Of a DNA stretch of 64,000 nt, positions 29,146 through 40,599 are shown piece after piece (the first letter of the stretch is position 1; each line of letters starts with the position of its first letter). The position numbers and the translations under genes were made by a program. Below the pieces are notes generated by a model. It saw only the letters and a list, made by a program, of their open reading frames with translations, made no database searches and had not been told where the DNA came from. The DNA comes from Cynocephalus volans (Eukaryota > Chordata > Mammalia > Dermoptera > Cynocephalidae). Where the stretch lies: NCBI RefSeq assembly GCF_027409185.1, contig NC_084474.1:12703382-12767381 (forward strand). Direction: 5' to 3'.

Positions 29146-29665
29146 TAGTCAGGATCATGCCATTTGTGAATAGAGATAGTTTGACTTCCCCCTTTCCATT
29201 CTGGATGACTTTTACTTCTTTCTTGCCTAATTGTTCTGGCTACAACTTCCAGCACAATGTTGAAGAGCAGCGGTGAATTCAGACATCCTTGTCTTCTTCC
29301 TGATTTTAGAGGAAAAGCTTTCAGTCTTTCATTAATGAGTATGATGTTAGCAGTGGGTTTCTCACAGATGCCCTTTATCAGGCCAATGTCCTTCCCTCTA
29401 TTCCTATTTTGTTGAGTGTTTTTTAAAAAGTCATGAATGAGTGTTGGATTTTGTCAAATGCCTTTTCTCTGTCTATTGAGATCATCATGCAGTTCTTGTC
29501 TTTTATCCTATTAATATGGTACATTACATTGACTGGTTTTCAGATATTAAATCCACCTTGCATACCTGGGATAACTCCCACTTGGTCAAGGTATATTATC
29601 CTTTTTTATATGTTGCTGGATTCGGTTTGCTACCATTGAGGATCTCTGCATATATAACACAAATA

Positions 29666-29747
29666 TGAGGGTACTTCAGAAAGTTCGTGGAAAGCTTTGC
29701 ATTATCTTTTGATTCTATTTTTCCGCAAACTTTCTGAAGTACCCTTA
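29666..29747. mobile_element. Mariner-like MITE
   Basis: An 82-bp near-palindrome with terminal inverted repeats (gagggtacttcagaaagttcgtggaaa ... tttccgcaaactttctgaagtaccctt), flanked by TA at 29664-29665 and 29748-29749, as expected for Tc1/mariner transposition. It has no coding capacity. Confidence 0.85.
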
Positions 29748-30111
29748 TATATTTACACTTGTCTGTAGTTTTCTTGTGATGTCTTCAGTTTGGTATCAGT
29801 GTAATACTAGGCAAACAGAATGATGGGGGTGTTCCTTCCTCGTCTATTTTTTTGAGGAGTTTGTGAAGAATTGGTATTAATCCTTCTTTAAATGTTTGGT
29901 AGAATTTACCAGTGAAGCCATTTGATCCTGGGTTTTTCTTTACAGAACGTTTTTGGATGTTTAATTCTATCTTTACTTGTTATACATCTTTTCAGATTTT
30001 CTGTTCTTCTTGGGTCTGTTTTGGTAGTTTGTGTCTTGCTAGTGATTTATCCATTTCACCTAGGTTATCTCATTTGTTGGCACATAATATTTCACAGTGC
30101 TCTCATAATCC

Positions 30112-30261
30112 TTTTTTTTTTTTTTTTTTTTTGTCGTTTTTTCGTGACCGGCACTCAGCCAGTGAGTGCACCGATTATCCCTATATAGGATCCGAACCCG
30201 CGGCGGGAGCGTCGCCGAGCTCCCAGCGCAGCACTCTACCGAGTGCGCCATGGGCTCGGCC
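30112..30261 (-). mobile_element. Dimer-derived tRNA SINE (CYN-type)
   Basis: Reverse orientation with a 23-base T run, cgtgaccggcactcagcc, ggatccgaacccgcggcggg, and the head gggctcggccc. TSD ctctcataatcctttt flanks it (from 30100 and at 30262-30277). Confidence 0.92.
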
Positions 30262-30419
30262 CTCTCATAATCCTTTTTATTTCTGGTTTGTACTAATATC
30301 TCTTATTCATTCTGATTTAGTCATTTGCTCTGCATGTGGCAAAAGATACCTTTTATATTACCTTAAGAATATTTCTAAACCCAAATATTTTTAAATGTAA
30401 AGAACCATGCATTTAAAAT

Positions 30420-31680
30420 AAAACTAGAATAGTAGACATACTATGTGCAAGTGCCATAAATTTGTGTCTAGTCTGCTAACATAAAGATTCTATGCTTTTC
30501 CTTGTGCACTTTCTCTAAGTTCTAAACATTTTCCTTGGCAATGCCTTCTCATATCAAGCAGAAGTTTACGGTTTCCTGCCTCCAATATTACCTCAACATC
30601 CAGTCATCACTTAAAGGTGACTGTAAAGTACAAGACTTCAGGTCTCACGGGCTAACATTTATAATGTAGCAGATGTTATGAACTGTTGTTTATCTTAAAT
30701 ATAAAGAGTGACTGTGGTTCAGGGAAGTTCCTGGGGTGGTGTCTCTTTATTGCTTCTCCAGTGTGTAGGTGGGGATACCTCCCCAGGAAGGAAGTGGGTC
30801 ATGATTATTCCTGTTCTGTGGACACAGAAGTTGCTGAAGGGAAAGGTGGGAGTGTGCTCTGTCCTGCACAGGGAGTCGTGCAGGCAGAGAATTAGGCCAC
30901 GGGCAGCCCAGCCCCGCAGGCTGTTGCACAGTGATGCCTGTAGTGAGTCTAGTTCCTCTCCAGGGTCACATTGGCTAGAATAAAACTAAGTCTCTGGCAC
31001 AGGATGGGCACTCATTCTAATGCACACTATTGTTTCTCATTCGTAAATGTCATGTACAGCATCACTGCAATTTCACTGTGTTGACTGGAGAATGAGAAAG
31101 CGTTAGGTGCAGCCAGATATCATTTGAATTTGGAGGCGCTGCTGTTAGAACCTTCCCCTCGCCTCCATGCAGGTCCCTGCTGTGGAAGCTTTGCTGTGGC
31201 TCTAGTGTCGCTGCCTGCCAGCTGATGGACTGGACACACTACTGCACTCTGAGCTCCTTTGAGCAGGGACTTGGTCTCACTTTGTGTTTCTTGCAGAACC
31301 TGACCCAGTGGCTTGCTCAGGTCAGTTCTCACTGTTGTTGGGTTGAATGGGCTGTCCGTGCCTTTTTCCCCATTTAACTAGTAGTCTCTTGGCTACCTGT
31401 ATGCAGTAGCTATTGAGAATGCAATACTGCCCTCTGAGTTGACAAACTAGAGTGAGGAAACCATGGAAGTCATGAGCAATAATCTCTGAGACTCTTTCCA
31501 ACTCTGAAGGGCTCCAAACGATCCTCCTTTTTCCCTCAAGTGTAAAGATACAGAAATATCGTCACAAATTGAATTTAGCCATCTCAAAATAGGCAAGACT
31601 GCCACCTAGTGACCAAATGTGAGCATTCCTCAGGGAGTTTCTAGGTTTGATCTTGGGCCTACTTAATTAGAATAATTAAT
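30420..31680. other. Intergenic sequence, nothing recognised
   Basis: No exon-like frame, no clear repeat. Base composition is ordinary with a slightly GC-richer patch at 30740-30960. Confidence 0.55.
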
Positions 31681-31684
31681 TATT

Positions 31685-31800
31685 CGTGAATTTATACACT
31701 CAATAAACATGAAGTGCTCACACACCAGTCACAATGCTAGGCACTGGAGGTACTAAAATCATAAAGGCAGGTTTATTGTCCTACAAGCACACAGAGACGA
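31685..31800 (-). repeat. LINE-2-like fragment, antisense; A run follows at 31820-31838
   Basis: 'cactcaataaacatgaagtgctcacacaccagtcacaatgctaggcactggaggtac' fits the L2 complement. The 19-base A run after it has no SINE head attached. Confidence 0.5.
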
Positions 31801-32344
31801 GTAGAAAGGAATAGATAACTAAAAAAAAAAAAAAAAAAAGTAATAAATAACTAAAAGAACAAGACATTAAAATACAGGCTGGTGAATAGTATAAGTAATC
31901 TACATGCCAACTCTGGTTCGCTCTTAACATTAAAGGGATTGGAACCTGAGTTTGGGCATGACAGACCAAGGTCTCCATTGGTAGTAGGTGGTGACCAAGT
32001 GTGGGGACGGGAGGAGAAAAAAGGCAACCAAACCAAAAGTAGCCACGACAGCTTTCACGTTGATTTTCACGGGACTCTCTCAGAAACACTGTAAGGTTGG
32101 ATCCCATTTTCCTTTTCTTTGGATGTCAATTTTCCCAAGTCTCCTGAACTTGCATTTATTGTACCTCCTAGCATCTTAAGGATAAAGAACAAATTCTTCC
32201 TTCTTGAGACTGCATACGTATTTGAAAGCTGCAAACTGTTTAAGGAAGAAAAGTCCCGGAAAGGGTGCACTCACAAGCTGGTGGTAACCGTGGTAACAAA
32301 GTGTTTTGAAGCAAGAATTTCCAAATGAGCCAGTCCTGGGTGTA

Positions 32345-32525
32345 TGTCTCTATGTTGGCTTCTTACCCAGGAAGGCTGTTAAAACCCTAAGCCTCAGGAG
32401 GCTTATCTGCAAAGTGGCAAAAGCAATAGTATCTCCTTCATGTGGCGGTTGTCTGTGTAGGACAGAGAAGGCATGTAAGTCACCGAGCAAGTGCTGGGCA
32501 CAGTGAATGTTCAGCAAGCATGCGT
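32345..32525 (+). repeat. MIR SINE, diverged
   Basis: 'agcctcaggaggcttatctgcaaagtggcaaaagcaatagtatct' and 'gagcaagtgctgggcacagtgaatgttcagcaag' match the MIR centre and tail. Confidence 0.55.
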
Positions 32526-33098
32526 GCTCCTTATCCTTGTGAAGAAACGATAGGGACTGCTCCAGGGAAGAATGGTCCCTGCGACAAAGACTTCTTCCTT
32601 CCGCAGCAGAATCTCAAAGTAGATACTAGCTGGGCTAGGTTTCCCTGCAACTGTTAGGGCCCCAGGTGAGTCACTTAATACCCACCTGCTTTGTGTTTTC
32701 ACTTCGAAAATTCAATTCATTTCCCCAGACCAATAGGCTGGGTGCCTCCTATAATTTAGTCTGTGCTAGCTGCTGGGGAGACAAAACAGAACGTGAAAAT
32801 GTTGCTTTCAGAACTGCTTCAACAGGAAGACAGTGGGCAAGAGTAAGTGGGCAAATGTTCTTAGATACTGTGGTTACAAGAGTAAGGGTGGAGCACTCCA
32901 GGAAGCTGATTTGGGGCAATTGGTTTTTTGTAACAGTTAATTCAACATCACAAATTCATTTCAACATTTAATCAGGGAGAAAAATGTTTGACTTACAAAT
33001 TTTTAATGTCTGAAAATGATCTTAACATGTAACTAAAACTTTCTATCTATTTAGGCAAATTTAGTTTTATAGTCAAACTCACTGAAATTCATTACATA

Positions 33099-33180
33099 AG
33101 AGGAATCTTCAAAAACCTCATGGAAAGCTTTGTATTATCTTTTAAATAAAATTTTCCATGAACTTTTTGAAGCTCTCTCC
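33099..33180. mobile_element. Mariner-like MITE, second copy
   Basis: Same element as at 29.7 kb: agaggaatcttcaaaaacctcatggaaagctttgtattatctttt, a short spacer, then ttttccatgaactttttgaagctctct. The inverted repeats have more mismatches. A TA sits at the left edge. Confidence 0.8.
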
Positions 33181-33197
33181 TGTGCATATAAATTTAA

Positions 33198-33356
33198 GGT
33201 CTTGCTACTCACAGTGTGGTCCATGAACCAGCAGCATTGGCATCCCCCGAGAGCTTGCTAGCAGTTCAGAGTTTCCTCACCCTTCAACTTCTAAATAAGA
33301 ATCAGCATTTTAATAAGATCCCCAGATGATTTCTGTACATGGAGAAGCTCTGATGT
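33198..33356 (+). repeat. MER5A-like hAT MITE
   Basis: 'ctcacagtgtggtccatgaaccagcagcattggcatcccccgagagcttgctagcag' and 'gatccccagatgatttctgtacatggagaagctctg' match MER5A in order. Confidence 0.78.
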
Positions 33357-34260
33357 GTTACGGCGCCCGCATTATTGCAGTACCACATTTCGAACACGAG
33401 ACGGAGCTATTTCTTCAAATTTCCTATACTTCAGCGTCGATGTTTTAAGTTGCTTTTTGCGATCAATTTTTTTCATTAACATAACATTTTGCTATTTAAA
33501 GGAAGAGAAAAACAACACAAAATGTTATGATATATATATAGGTTGTCCTTGACGAATGATTGTGGAGAAAAATGTTTTAAAATTTATTAAAGTCTAAAAC
33601 ATTTTAGAAAGACAAAAGCAATTATTCTATAAGTCCACGTAAATATTTGAAAATGTATCACATTCTTTGTATTATAGGTTTGGATGGAGCTACAATAAAA
33701 GTAAGTAAATTAAAAAACTTTTGCTTTAAACTATGGATGTGTGTGTATAATTTATTTCAGGAAGTGTACTCATTAAAGAAATATATAATAAGGATGGCAT
33801 CGTATTATGACATTAATAAACTGTGTTGAATCTTTAACCCCTTTAACATCATCATCAAAGACATCTAGTCAAGGTCACTGACAAAAATGAACTTCCTGCT
33901 TCTTTCCCACAGAATAAACAAAGAAATCTATAAATCGAGACTTCAGGCTTACAGCTACAGGGAACTCTAAATGACAGGAGAGAACTGGCAACAGCTGCTC
34001 GCCCTGCACCTTGTGCCCCTCTGCTCCATGCCCTGTGCCCCCGCACTCCTGGGCCACACCAAATCACCACAGGCCTTGCTTCTCTCGGTGCAGTGACAGG
34101 CTGCAGGATCTTCTCACAGAGGGTGAAACACGGTAGCGGCTCCTTGAAGCACTTCTGTCCTCTTCACTTCTAGGTCTTAGGAGCAGTCTTCTTGGAGAGG
34201 TTCCTGGCTTGTGTTGGGCCTAGTGCAGTCGGGAATTAAGGAGCTCCCTTATCAGCTCGC
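33357..34260. other. Intergenic, with a CpG-retaining AT-rich patch
   Basis: 33357-33480 keeps many CpGs in AT-rich DNA. At 33481-33528 an 11-bp inverted repeat (ataacattttg/caaaatgttat) spans a 26-base loop. No gene or named repeat recognised. Confidence 0.5.
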
Positions 34261-34309
34261 GGTCCTATTGCAGTCCCCATGGTCGTTGGTCTCTTAGGTT
34301 TCCGTTGTG

Positions 34310-34600
34310 AGTTGCAAAGGGCTGTGGATGGATAAAACACCCTGATAGAGAAATGAGAAGTTCATAGAGGTAGTTCACAAGCACACGAAATCTGCACAAC
34401 CTTACAAACGAAATCACAACCATGGAATCCAGTGTTGGCAAGAAGGTATGGGACTGGGTGCTCTCCTGTGCCATTTGTTGGGACTGTATTTTGGCACAGC
34501 CTGTACAGTGCAACTTGACAGTAATTGCCAAAATAAAAAATTCCCTTATCTTTTGGCCCAAAGCCATGTTCTACTCTAGAAATTGTATTCTGACACTGGA
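34310..34600 (+). repeat. Old LINE-1-like fragment
   Basis: 'aagggctgtggatggataaaac' and 'ttatcttttggcccaaagccatgttctactctagaaattgtattctg' resemble degraded L1 ORF2 3' sequence. The assignment is weak. Confidence 0.35.
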
Positions 34601-34609
34601 AGCCTGACT

Positions 34610-35600
34610 AAGTGGCCTGCAAATGTGGAGAGAAGGCGAGCTCCCCAAACTGCTTTCATGTTCCTGTGCACCTGCCACCCGGCTCCATGCTATTTAGTCT
34701 TGTTTCATAGATAAACCCAAGACAGCAGAGCTGTGGTCCCTGCATCCAGGGAACTGCCAAATCCAGATTTCAAAAGAGTCTTCAGATAGTCCCCTTAGAA
34801 ATACCAAACTGCACCAAAAACAAATGCAAGGAAATGGGACGCATGGCACTTAGGGGTTAAAATGTTTCATGTTATTCGAACAGGATTGTGAAATAAAGGC
34901 TTTTCGGTTGGGCAGAGGAACACCCTCAGCCAGCTGAGCCGCACTGCCTTCTGCCAGCTTCTGATTACTCAGGCAGCAGGAACTGGGAGAAGGTGTCCTG
35001 GTCTTTGTTTCCACTCCCCGTCCTGACAGCTCGTCTGTGGGGACAACCTTTCCATCTCCCGCCAAGCTCTCACCGGGGGAGAAAGGTGTAGCAGGTGTCA
35101 AGGTCAGAAATAGAATCCAGTGTTCCAAATCCTATTGTAACACAAAAGAAAACCAGCAAGGCTGTTTTTGGTTCCTGAGTGTACTACATAATAACCGAGC
35201 TAAGTTTAAATCACTAGAGGTGGATAAAATGGAAAGAAGTTACTTAGACATTTGCACTGAACCGTAAGGAATGTTCTCTGACTGCTGCAACTTCTTTGAG
35301 CTGGTCTAAATCCTAGCTGCATGGTTATGTTCATTTAATTGTCCTCAAGAGCAGGGCAGGTCTCTGGGCTATCTGACCAAGCAAAGGAAAGACCATTTTG
35401 CTAATCTGTCCCTCCCACTCCCAGCACCCCCAAATTAGAAATTACTTTTGAAAGCACATAAATGGTGGAGTAATTAAGCTCATTTTACCTTGTCTTCCAG
35501 GTACATATAAGCCATGCTCCATCTACAAAGCTAAGAAAAAAAGGCACACCTTTATAAAACACTCATGATTTACTACAGTATTTTTTCAAACAAAAACAAC
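34610..35600. other. Intergenic sequence, nothing recognised
   Basis: No gene-like frame or identifiable repeat. Confidence 0.5.
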
Positions 35601-35604
35601 TGAC

Positions 35605-35695
35605 ATTCATTGAGCACTTACACTGTGCTGGGCCTAGATCTGAGTTCTTCATGTAAATGTGCTCAGCAGCCCTCACAACAGTCTTCTGGGGCTGG
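35605..35695 (-). repeat. MIR fragment, antisense
   Basis: 'tgacattcattgagcacttacactgtgctgggcctag' is the MIR complement. Confidence 0.6.
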
Positions 35696-36242
35696 TAGGA
35701 ACACCTGCTTTCATAGTTCCTGAGACAGGGTCTTTCCAGGGAGCGTCTTGAGTAGGGCTGAGTGATCGACAGCCATCTGCCCCACGGCTGCCGTCATTGC
35801 CACGTGTGTTACACACCCTTGGTAGTCTTCCTGTTGGCACATGAGGACATCCACAATCCCTGCTGTTTCCCATCCTTAATCATTTGGAAAGGACTGTGCC
35901 TGTGTCCTGAAGGATTTTTGATACCTTGAGTAAGGTCAAGAAAACAGCAGCACCAAAACTTGGAGAAGGGGTGTTGGAAGCTTGACGAAAGTCCCGGAGA
36001 AAATGCTGCCCAGAGGTCCTGGAGAAAATGCCGCCCAGAGGTTGCCAGGGCCCAGAGAACAGCATCTGTCTTTTGGAAACACGTGGACAATAGGGACCAG
36101 TCAACAGACAATTCGGGAGAGTTGGACTCTGAATTGAAAAAGATCTAGAAGTAGCCTAATTTGTTAATTTTTCTTATATTTTCCTTCTCATGTGTGCATA
36201 AGAATGACATGATTAAAAACCTGTATCTAAATTAAGTCTAGG

Positions 36243-36345
36243 TCTGGCCGGTTAGGTCAGTTGGTTCAAGCATAATGCTGATAACACCAAGGTCCAGGGT
36301 TCCATCCGTGTACTGGCCAGCCACAAAATAAATAAGTAAATACAG
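36243..36345 (+). mobile_element. tRNA-Ile-derived SINE monomer (CYN-type)
   Basis: tctggccggttaggtcagttggttcaagcataatgctgataacaccaaggtccagggttccatccgtgtactggccagcc with an A-rich tail. The A and B boxes are slightly decayed. Confidence 0.88.
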
Positions 36346-36462
36346 TCTAATAAGGATTTTTTGTGAAGTATAAAATAAAAACTTGAAGTAACAGGAAAGC
36401 ACTGTGTCATAATTTAATTGGCAGTGTTTTTTCTCAGTGGCTTATAAAATATTGACATTTTT

Positions 36463-36566
36463 ATCTTTATTTTTTATATTGGTGGCTGGCTGGTACAGGG
36501 ATCTGAACCCTTGACCTTGGTGTTATCAGCACCACGCTTTCTCAAGTGAGCCCCCAGCCAGCCCCC
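36463..36566 (-). mobile_element. tRNA-Ile-derived SINE monomer (CYN-type)
   Basis: Reverse orientation: ggtggctggctggtacagggatctgaacccttgaccttggtgttatcagcaccacgctttctcaagtgagcccccagccagcccc. Confidence 0.88.
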
Positions 36567-36609
36567 AAACTGACAACATTTTTAGATTTGTTGAGGTATG
36601 GTATGTTTT

Positions 36610-36755
36610 AGGTAAATTTTGCATATGAGGAAACTGAGGCACAGAGAGGTTAATCAACTTGCTTAAGGTTGCATGGGTAGTAGAAGATAGAACTAAGATG
36701 TGAACCCAACAGGCTGATACCAGGGTTGATGCTCCGAGCTACCCTGGAGTGTGCT
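36610..36755 (-). repeat. MIR SINE, antisense
   Basis: 'catatgaggaaactgaggcacagagaggttaatcaacttgcttaaggttgcatgggtag' followed by 'gtgaacccaacagg' is a clear MIR complement. Confidence 0.75.
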
Positions 36756-37639
36756 CGTTAACCACCTGGGTCTGGTTCTGCAGCTATGATTTTGGCTGGG
36801 TTCCTCCCCTCTGGCCTGCCTTTATTCTTGCCATTTTGAGTCCCGTTCTCCAGTCCTCCAGATAATCTGAGAAGTTCAGTGCATACTTTTCTGCTTAAAT
36901 CAGCCAGGGTCAGTTTCTGATGCCAGGGACAACTAAATGATAGCAGCAGGAAAGGCAGTCTAGATTTCACCAGGAAATAGCTGTGCCCACAGGGGGCTTT
37001 AATGTGTTGAGAAGGAATGAGCTATGTGGGTATGGGGGTAAGAACCGGGGGCCTAAATGGGCCTCTTTGCTTTAGTCTTTTCTCCTGAAGCTCTGCGGTC
37101 TGGGCGACACATTGAGCCTTCCATAGTCACACTGAACTGAACCCACACGCTTTCCCCACCTTCCCTTCCTTACAGGCGCGTTGGACTGTTTCCTTAACCC
37201 AGCACCAGCTACTGGGCAGGTGGGAAAGTGTGGGCCATCACAATACCCAGACTGCTACATTTGCCTTTAGGGCCCTTTGTGTTTCCCTCTCTAGCAATGT
37301 AGATACTTACACATTTGTTTTTGTAATTATTTGTTTAATATCTGCCTTCCCCATTATGCCGAGTCCTGAGGACAGGGATCTGGGCTATTTCATGCCTGGC
37401 AGTAAGTAAGTAGGCAGAAACCGTTCTGCTGTCCTGAATCTCCGATTGTTCTCCATACTGTTAGTGTACAAAAGGTACTTTACAGGCTGAGGCCCGGGAG
37501 CTGGGGTGTCTCGTTCTCCGGCACAGTGAACACTATCCTGGATCCACTCCACTCCCGGTTCCGAGATCCCCCCTCCAGGCCTGGGTCCCCTTGCCTATGT
37601 CCTTCCTGAATATTCCATAGAGAAGAAGGCGGGGCCGGC

Positions 37640-38125
37640 CTATGACCCCCAAAGGCATGCGATTGTGAGTGTCAGCGTGCACTGGTTCAGCCGGGGTTAG
37701 GAGACAGGCGGTGGAAGCTAAGCAGGGGTAAAGTCAAGGCTGAACGCAGGCCCGGGCGGCCCGGCGGTGGCGGTGGCGGTGGCGGTGGCGGCGGCGGCGG
37801 CGGCGGCCAGGGGTGGCCGGGGGAGCGGCGCCTGCGCCCCCGCCTGACCCCCGCGCCCCGCGCCTCACGCAGCCAGAGTTCTGCCGCGGGGAGGGTGGAA
37901 CCTAGGACATCTTGAAGACTTAAGCTGCCATTAGGATAAGGAGGGAGTCTGAAGTCGCGGTCACGTCGGGTGCCTGCTGTTTTCCCTGTCGTCACCCTGG
38001 GGCCGACGTGCCCACTGGCGGACCTTCACGCCCCACCCGAGTGCGGGGCCTGGGTCACCAGCACTAGTGACCTGGGAAGGAGCCACTGCCCAATCCTCAG
38101 AGGGAGGCGGCGGAAGCGACGTCAA
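37640..38125. promoter_or_regulatory. Intergenic CpG island, candidate promoter
   Basis: A GC- and CpG-dense block stands alone in AT-rich intergenic DNA. It contains the GGT/GGC repeat at 37762-37807, several GC-box-like motifs (ggcggggcc near 37629, ccccgcc) and a CRE half-site context gacgtcaaagg near 38120. No coding exon is recognisable. The minus-strand frame at 37687-37995 is open but its proline run comes only from the trinucleotide repeat. It could be a promoter of a non-coding RNA or an enhancer island. Confidence 0.6.
37762..37807 (+). repeat. (GGCGGT)4(GGC)n trinucleotide repeat
   Basis: A pure hexamer tract passes into an uninterrupted GGC run inside a CpG island. G-quadruplex potential is high on the + strand, and length polymorphism is likely. 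Confidence 0.9.
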
Positions 38126-38129
38126 AGGC

Positions 38130-40080
38130 CAACTGTGTTTTGCTCAGAAAAGGTGAAACAGGTGCCAGCGTTTTGCTGCGTGTGATTCCAGCTCGGATAC
38201 AAACAGGTCACAATGGAGACAGAGCTGGTGAAGCTCATGCCTTATCCCGGGAACCCTGAGGAGCACGCGATGGATCCACCGTGAAGATACAGGGCTGTTC
38301 CCAGGCTACTGACCCCGGGGGAGGCAGGGCCAGCGGGAGCGCTGCAGACAGGAACAGCCTCCAGGAACAGCGGCCTGCTCCACCTGCAGCACCACCCGGC
38401 TGCTGTTACCTTCTTCCGTACAGCCTCATAGGACGGCTCACAGGGTCGTGTGTGTGTGCACATGAGTGTGTGTGAACGAGAGAACACACACGCGCGCCTA
38501 GGAAAACTCAAGCCTAACAAGCCATTAGATCCTATTACAAAAAGGAGAGGAGCTTATTAACTCCTTGGGGAGATTAATGATACGAAGGGGAAAGTTCTGA
38601 GGGCTACAAACCAGGTGGAAGGGGCAGCCAGGTGTATAGGCGCGTCCTTGCTAAGAATATGGATTCTTTTAAAGCTCTTCCAGGGGGTAGAAGCTCACCT
38701 TTAGCTTTGGATGGACTCACTGCCTGTCATGCTAGCAAGCCAGTTAACCCAGTTTTTCTTATTTACAAATGATAGTAGTAGAAGCTTCTAAGAAGAAGAT
38801 TCTGTAGGTGAGAATCCATGATACTGTTAAGACAGGATAACTTACGGGCTAGGGTGTGACATTTGAAAGATGGAAGAGAAGTTTTGCCTGTCGTGCTGCC
38901 TTCCCCTGGGGGCAGATGTCTGTGCACGCTCAGGAAGCATCAGCCCAGTGTGTGTTCAGCCCAGTGTGCGTGCGGCCCATGCTGGTCCTTCCCTAGGACC
39001 ACGCTCTCCCCCGATACTGAGAAGATCATGGGTGTCTTAAGAGTGCACCAGCTCTGACTGTTGATCACCTAGCAGATCTGGCTTCTCCCTTCTCTCTTGC
39101 GAATGGCAGCTTTTGGAATGGCTGTTGCAGAGGTAAGGGCCAGAGCACATCAGGCCTCGGGCAGGCCATGTGGCTGAGACGTCAGCATGTCAGGGAGCCA
39201 GCAAAGCCCACCCCCCTCCTGAGCATCTTGAAAGGTGCCTCAGGTGGCTAAAGGGCCTTATAATCATTTGACAGCCTGCATCCCTTGCATAGAACTGCGA
39301 ATTTGCTTTCCTGCTTGCTTTACAAAACCCACATGTTCTCTTAAAATCATTTTCAGGTAACTTTTTTCATTGGTTTTCATGGTGATATAAACATACTCGG
39401 AACTCATAGTCAAGTTAACTTTAAAAAAAGATAATCTCTTACAAATGGTTCTATTTCTTTCTCTGGCTATTTGGTGTCAAGATGACAAGTGGCTTGTAGG
39501 TGTGGGGTCTGTGTAGGAAGTTTCCTACATGGCCACACTGAGAATGTTTATTGTAGAAAGGGAACTTTTGCCCTGTGAAGTCACCTCCTCCAAGTCACCA
39601 GTAGCTTTCTGATATTCTATCACAGGAAATTCCTGATGGTCCACAAAAGCAGTCTTCTGTGTGCAGCTGCAGAGGGAGAGAAAATAATCGCTAAATTCGA
39701 CAGTAAAGTCTGGGGACCTGCGTTTGGGGGTGGCCCAGCACCTGGGCCCTGTGAAATGCAAACTGGGAGGCTGTTTGAAAAATGTCAAAAGAATCCAAGG
39801 AACAAAGGTCACTGACCTTTCATTGTAATTCATTTAATGCAGAGAGAAAGGTGCTAGAGGATGTCTTTTGTGTCCCAACAAGGTAATGGGAACTTATATT
39901 TAGATCTGGTTTTTTTGAAGCTGTAGTAACTGCAGTCTTACCTAGCAGTTGATATTAATTACCAAAATCTCATCTTACAAGTTTAGATAAGACAGTGGTA
40001 TGTTTGAAGTATCAAATTTTGGGTGAAAAATTGTCTTACATCAGTGATTTCGACTGAAAACATTAACACGCCCCCAATAC
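38130..40080. other. Intergenic sequence downstream of the CpG island
   Basis: No coding frame or clear repeat. A strong acceptor-like site (tctcccttctctcttgcgaatggcag, ending 39109) is followed 23 bases later by a consensus donor (cagag/gtaagg at 39133). A GT/CA-rich patch lies at 38445-38495. Confidence 0.45.
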
Positions 40081-40084
40081 TTAA

Positions 40085-40205
40085 TTTCTGCATCCACTTC
40101 AATTCACTGTGTGGCACACTCCACATGCCTCAATTCTCTTGGTCTCAGTTATCTCATCTGTAAATAAAGGAGTTTCCTGAATCTTTACTCTTCCAGATTT
40201 GAGAT
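40085..40205 (+). repeat. MIR fragment
   Basis: 'gtctcagttatctcatctgtaaataaaggag' is the diagnostic MIR segment; the rest is diverged. Confidence 0.5.
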
Positions 40206-40599
40206 CCTGGGATTCCAAGTCTTTCCACGTCCCTACGTAGAGAACAGCAGGATCCATCTGTCACACTGAGTGGGGGCCCTGAACAATGTATCTCCAAAGC
40301 TTTCCAGCATGTGTCGATGTCACGGTGCAAGTGTCCTTTCCCTGGAACAGTCATTGCTCTGACGTGGTGGTATAAGAACGAGAGCTAATGCCAGTCTGAA
40401 AGACAAACAGGTTGAATTGGAGATTGACTTCTCTGAAATAATAACCCTTCATTTGAGGTTGTTTTTGGGCTTTTTGAAGACTACTTCAATAGCTGTTTCT
40501 TCTGGAGTCCCATATAACAAACCTAGGCTTTGCATAAAATCTTTAGTGTTTTGCAGCTGTATGTTTTCTTGAGTATCTTCAATGCACCTAGTAGCTTGC

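Larger units (their letters stand above)
29150..30420 (-). mobile_element. LINE-1 ORF2 segment, antisense, with MITE and SINE insertions
   Basis: The + strand 'ggctacaacttccagcacaatgttgaa', 'agacatccttgtcttcttcctgattttagagg', 'attaatatggtacattacattgac' and 'ctgggataactcccacttggtcaagg' are L1 ORF2 complement. It is interrupted at 29666-29747 and 30112-30261. Confidence 0.85.

Noticed and set aside
29912-30394. 160-codon open frame
   Set aside because: It crosses antisense L1 and an inserted SINE.
31820-31838. Isolated 19-base A run
   Set aside because: No SINE or processed-gene sequence precedes it, so it is simple sequence only.
37687-37995. Proline-rich minus-strand frame in the CpG island
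   Set aside because: The 15-proline run is produced by the GGC/GGT repeat; no splice or start context supports a protein.
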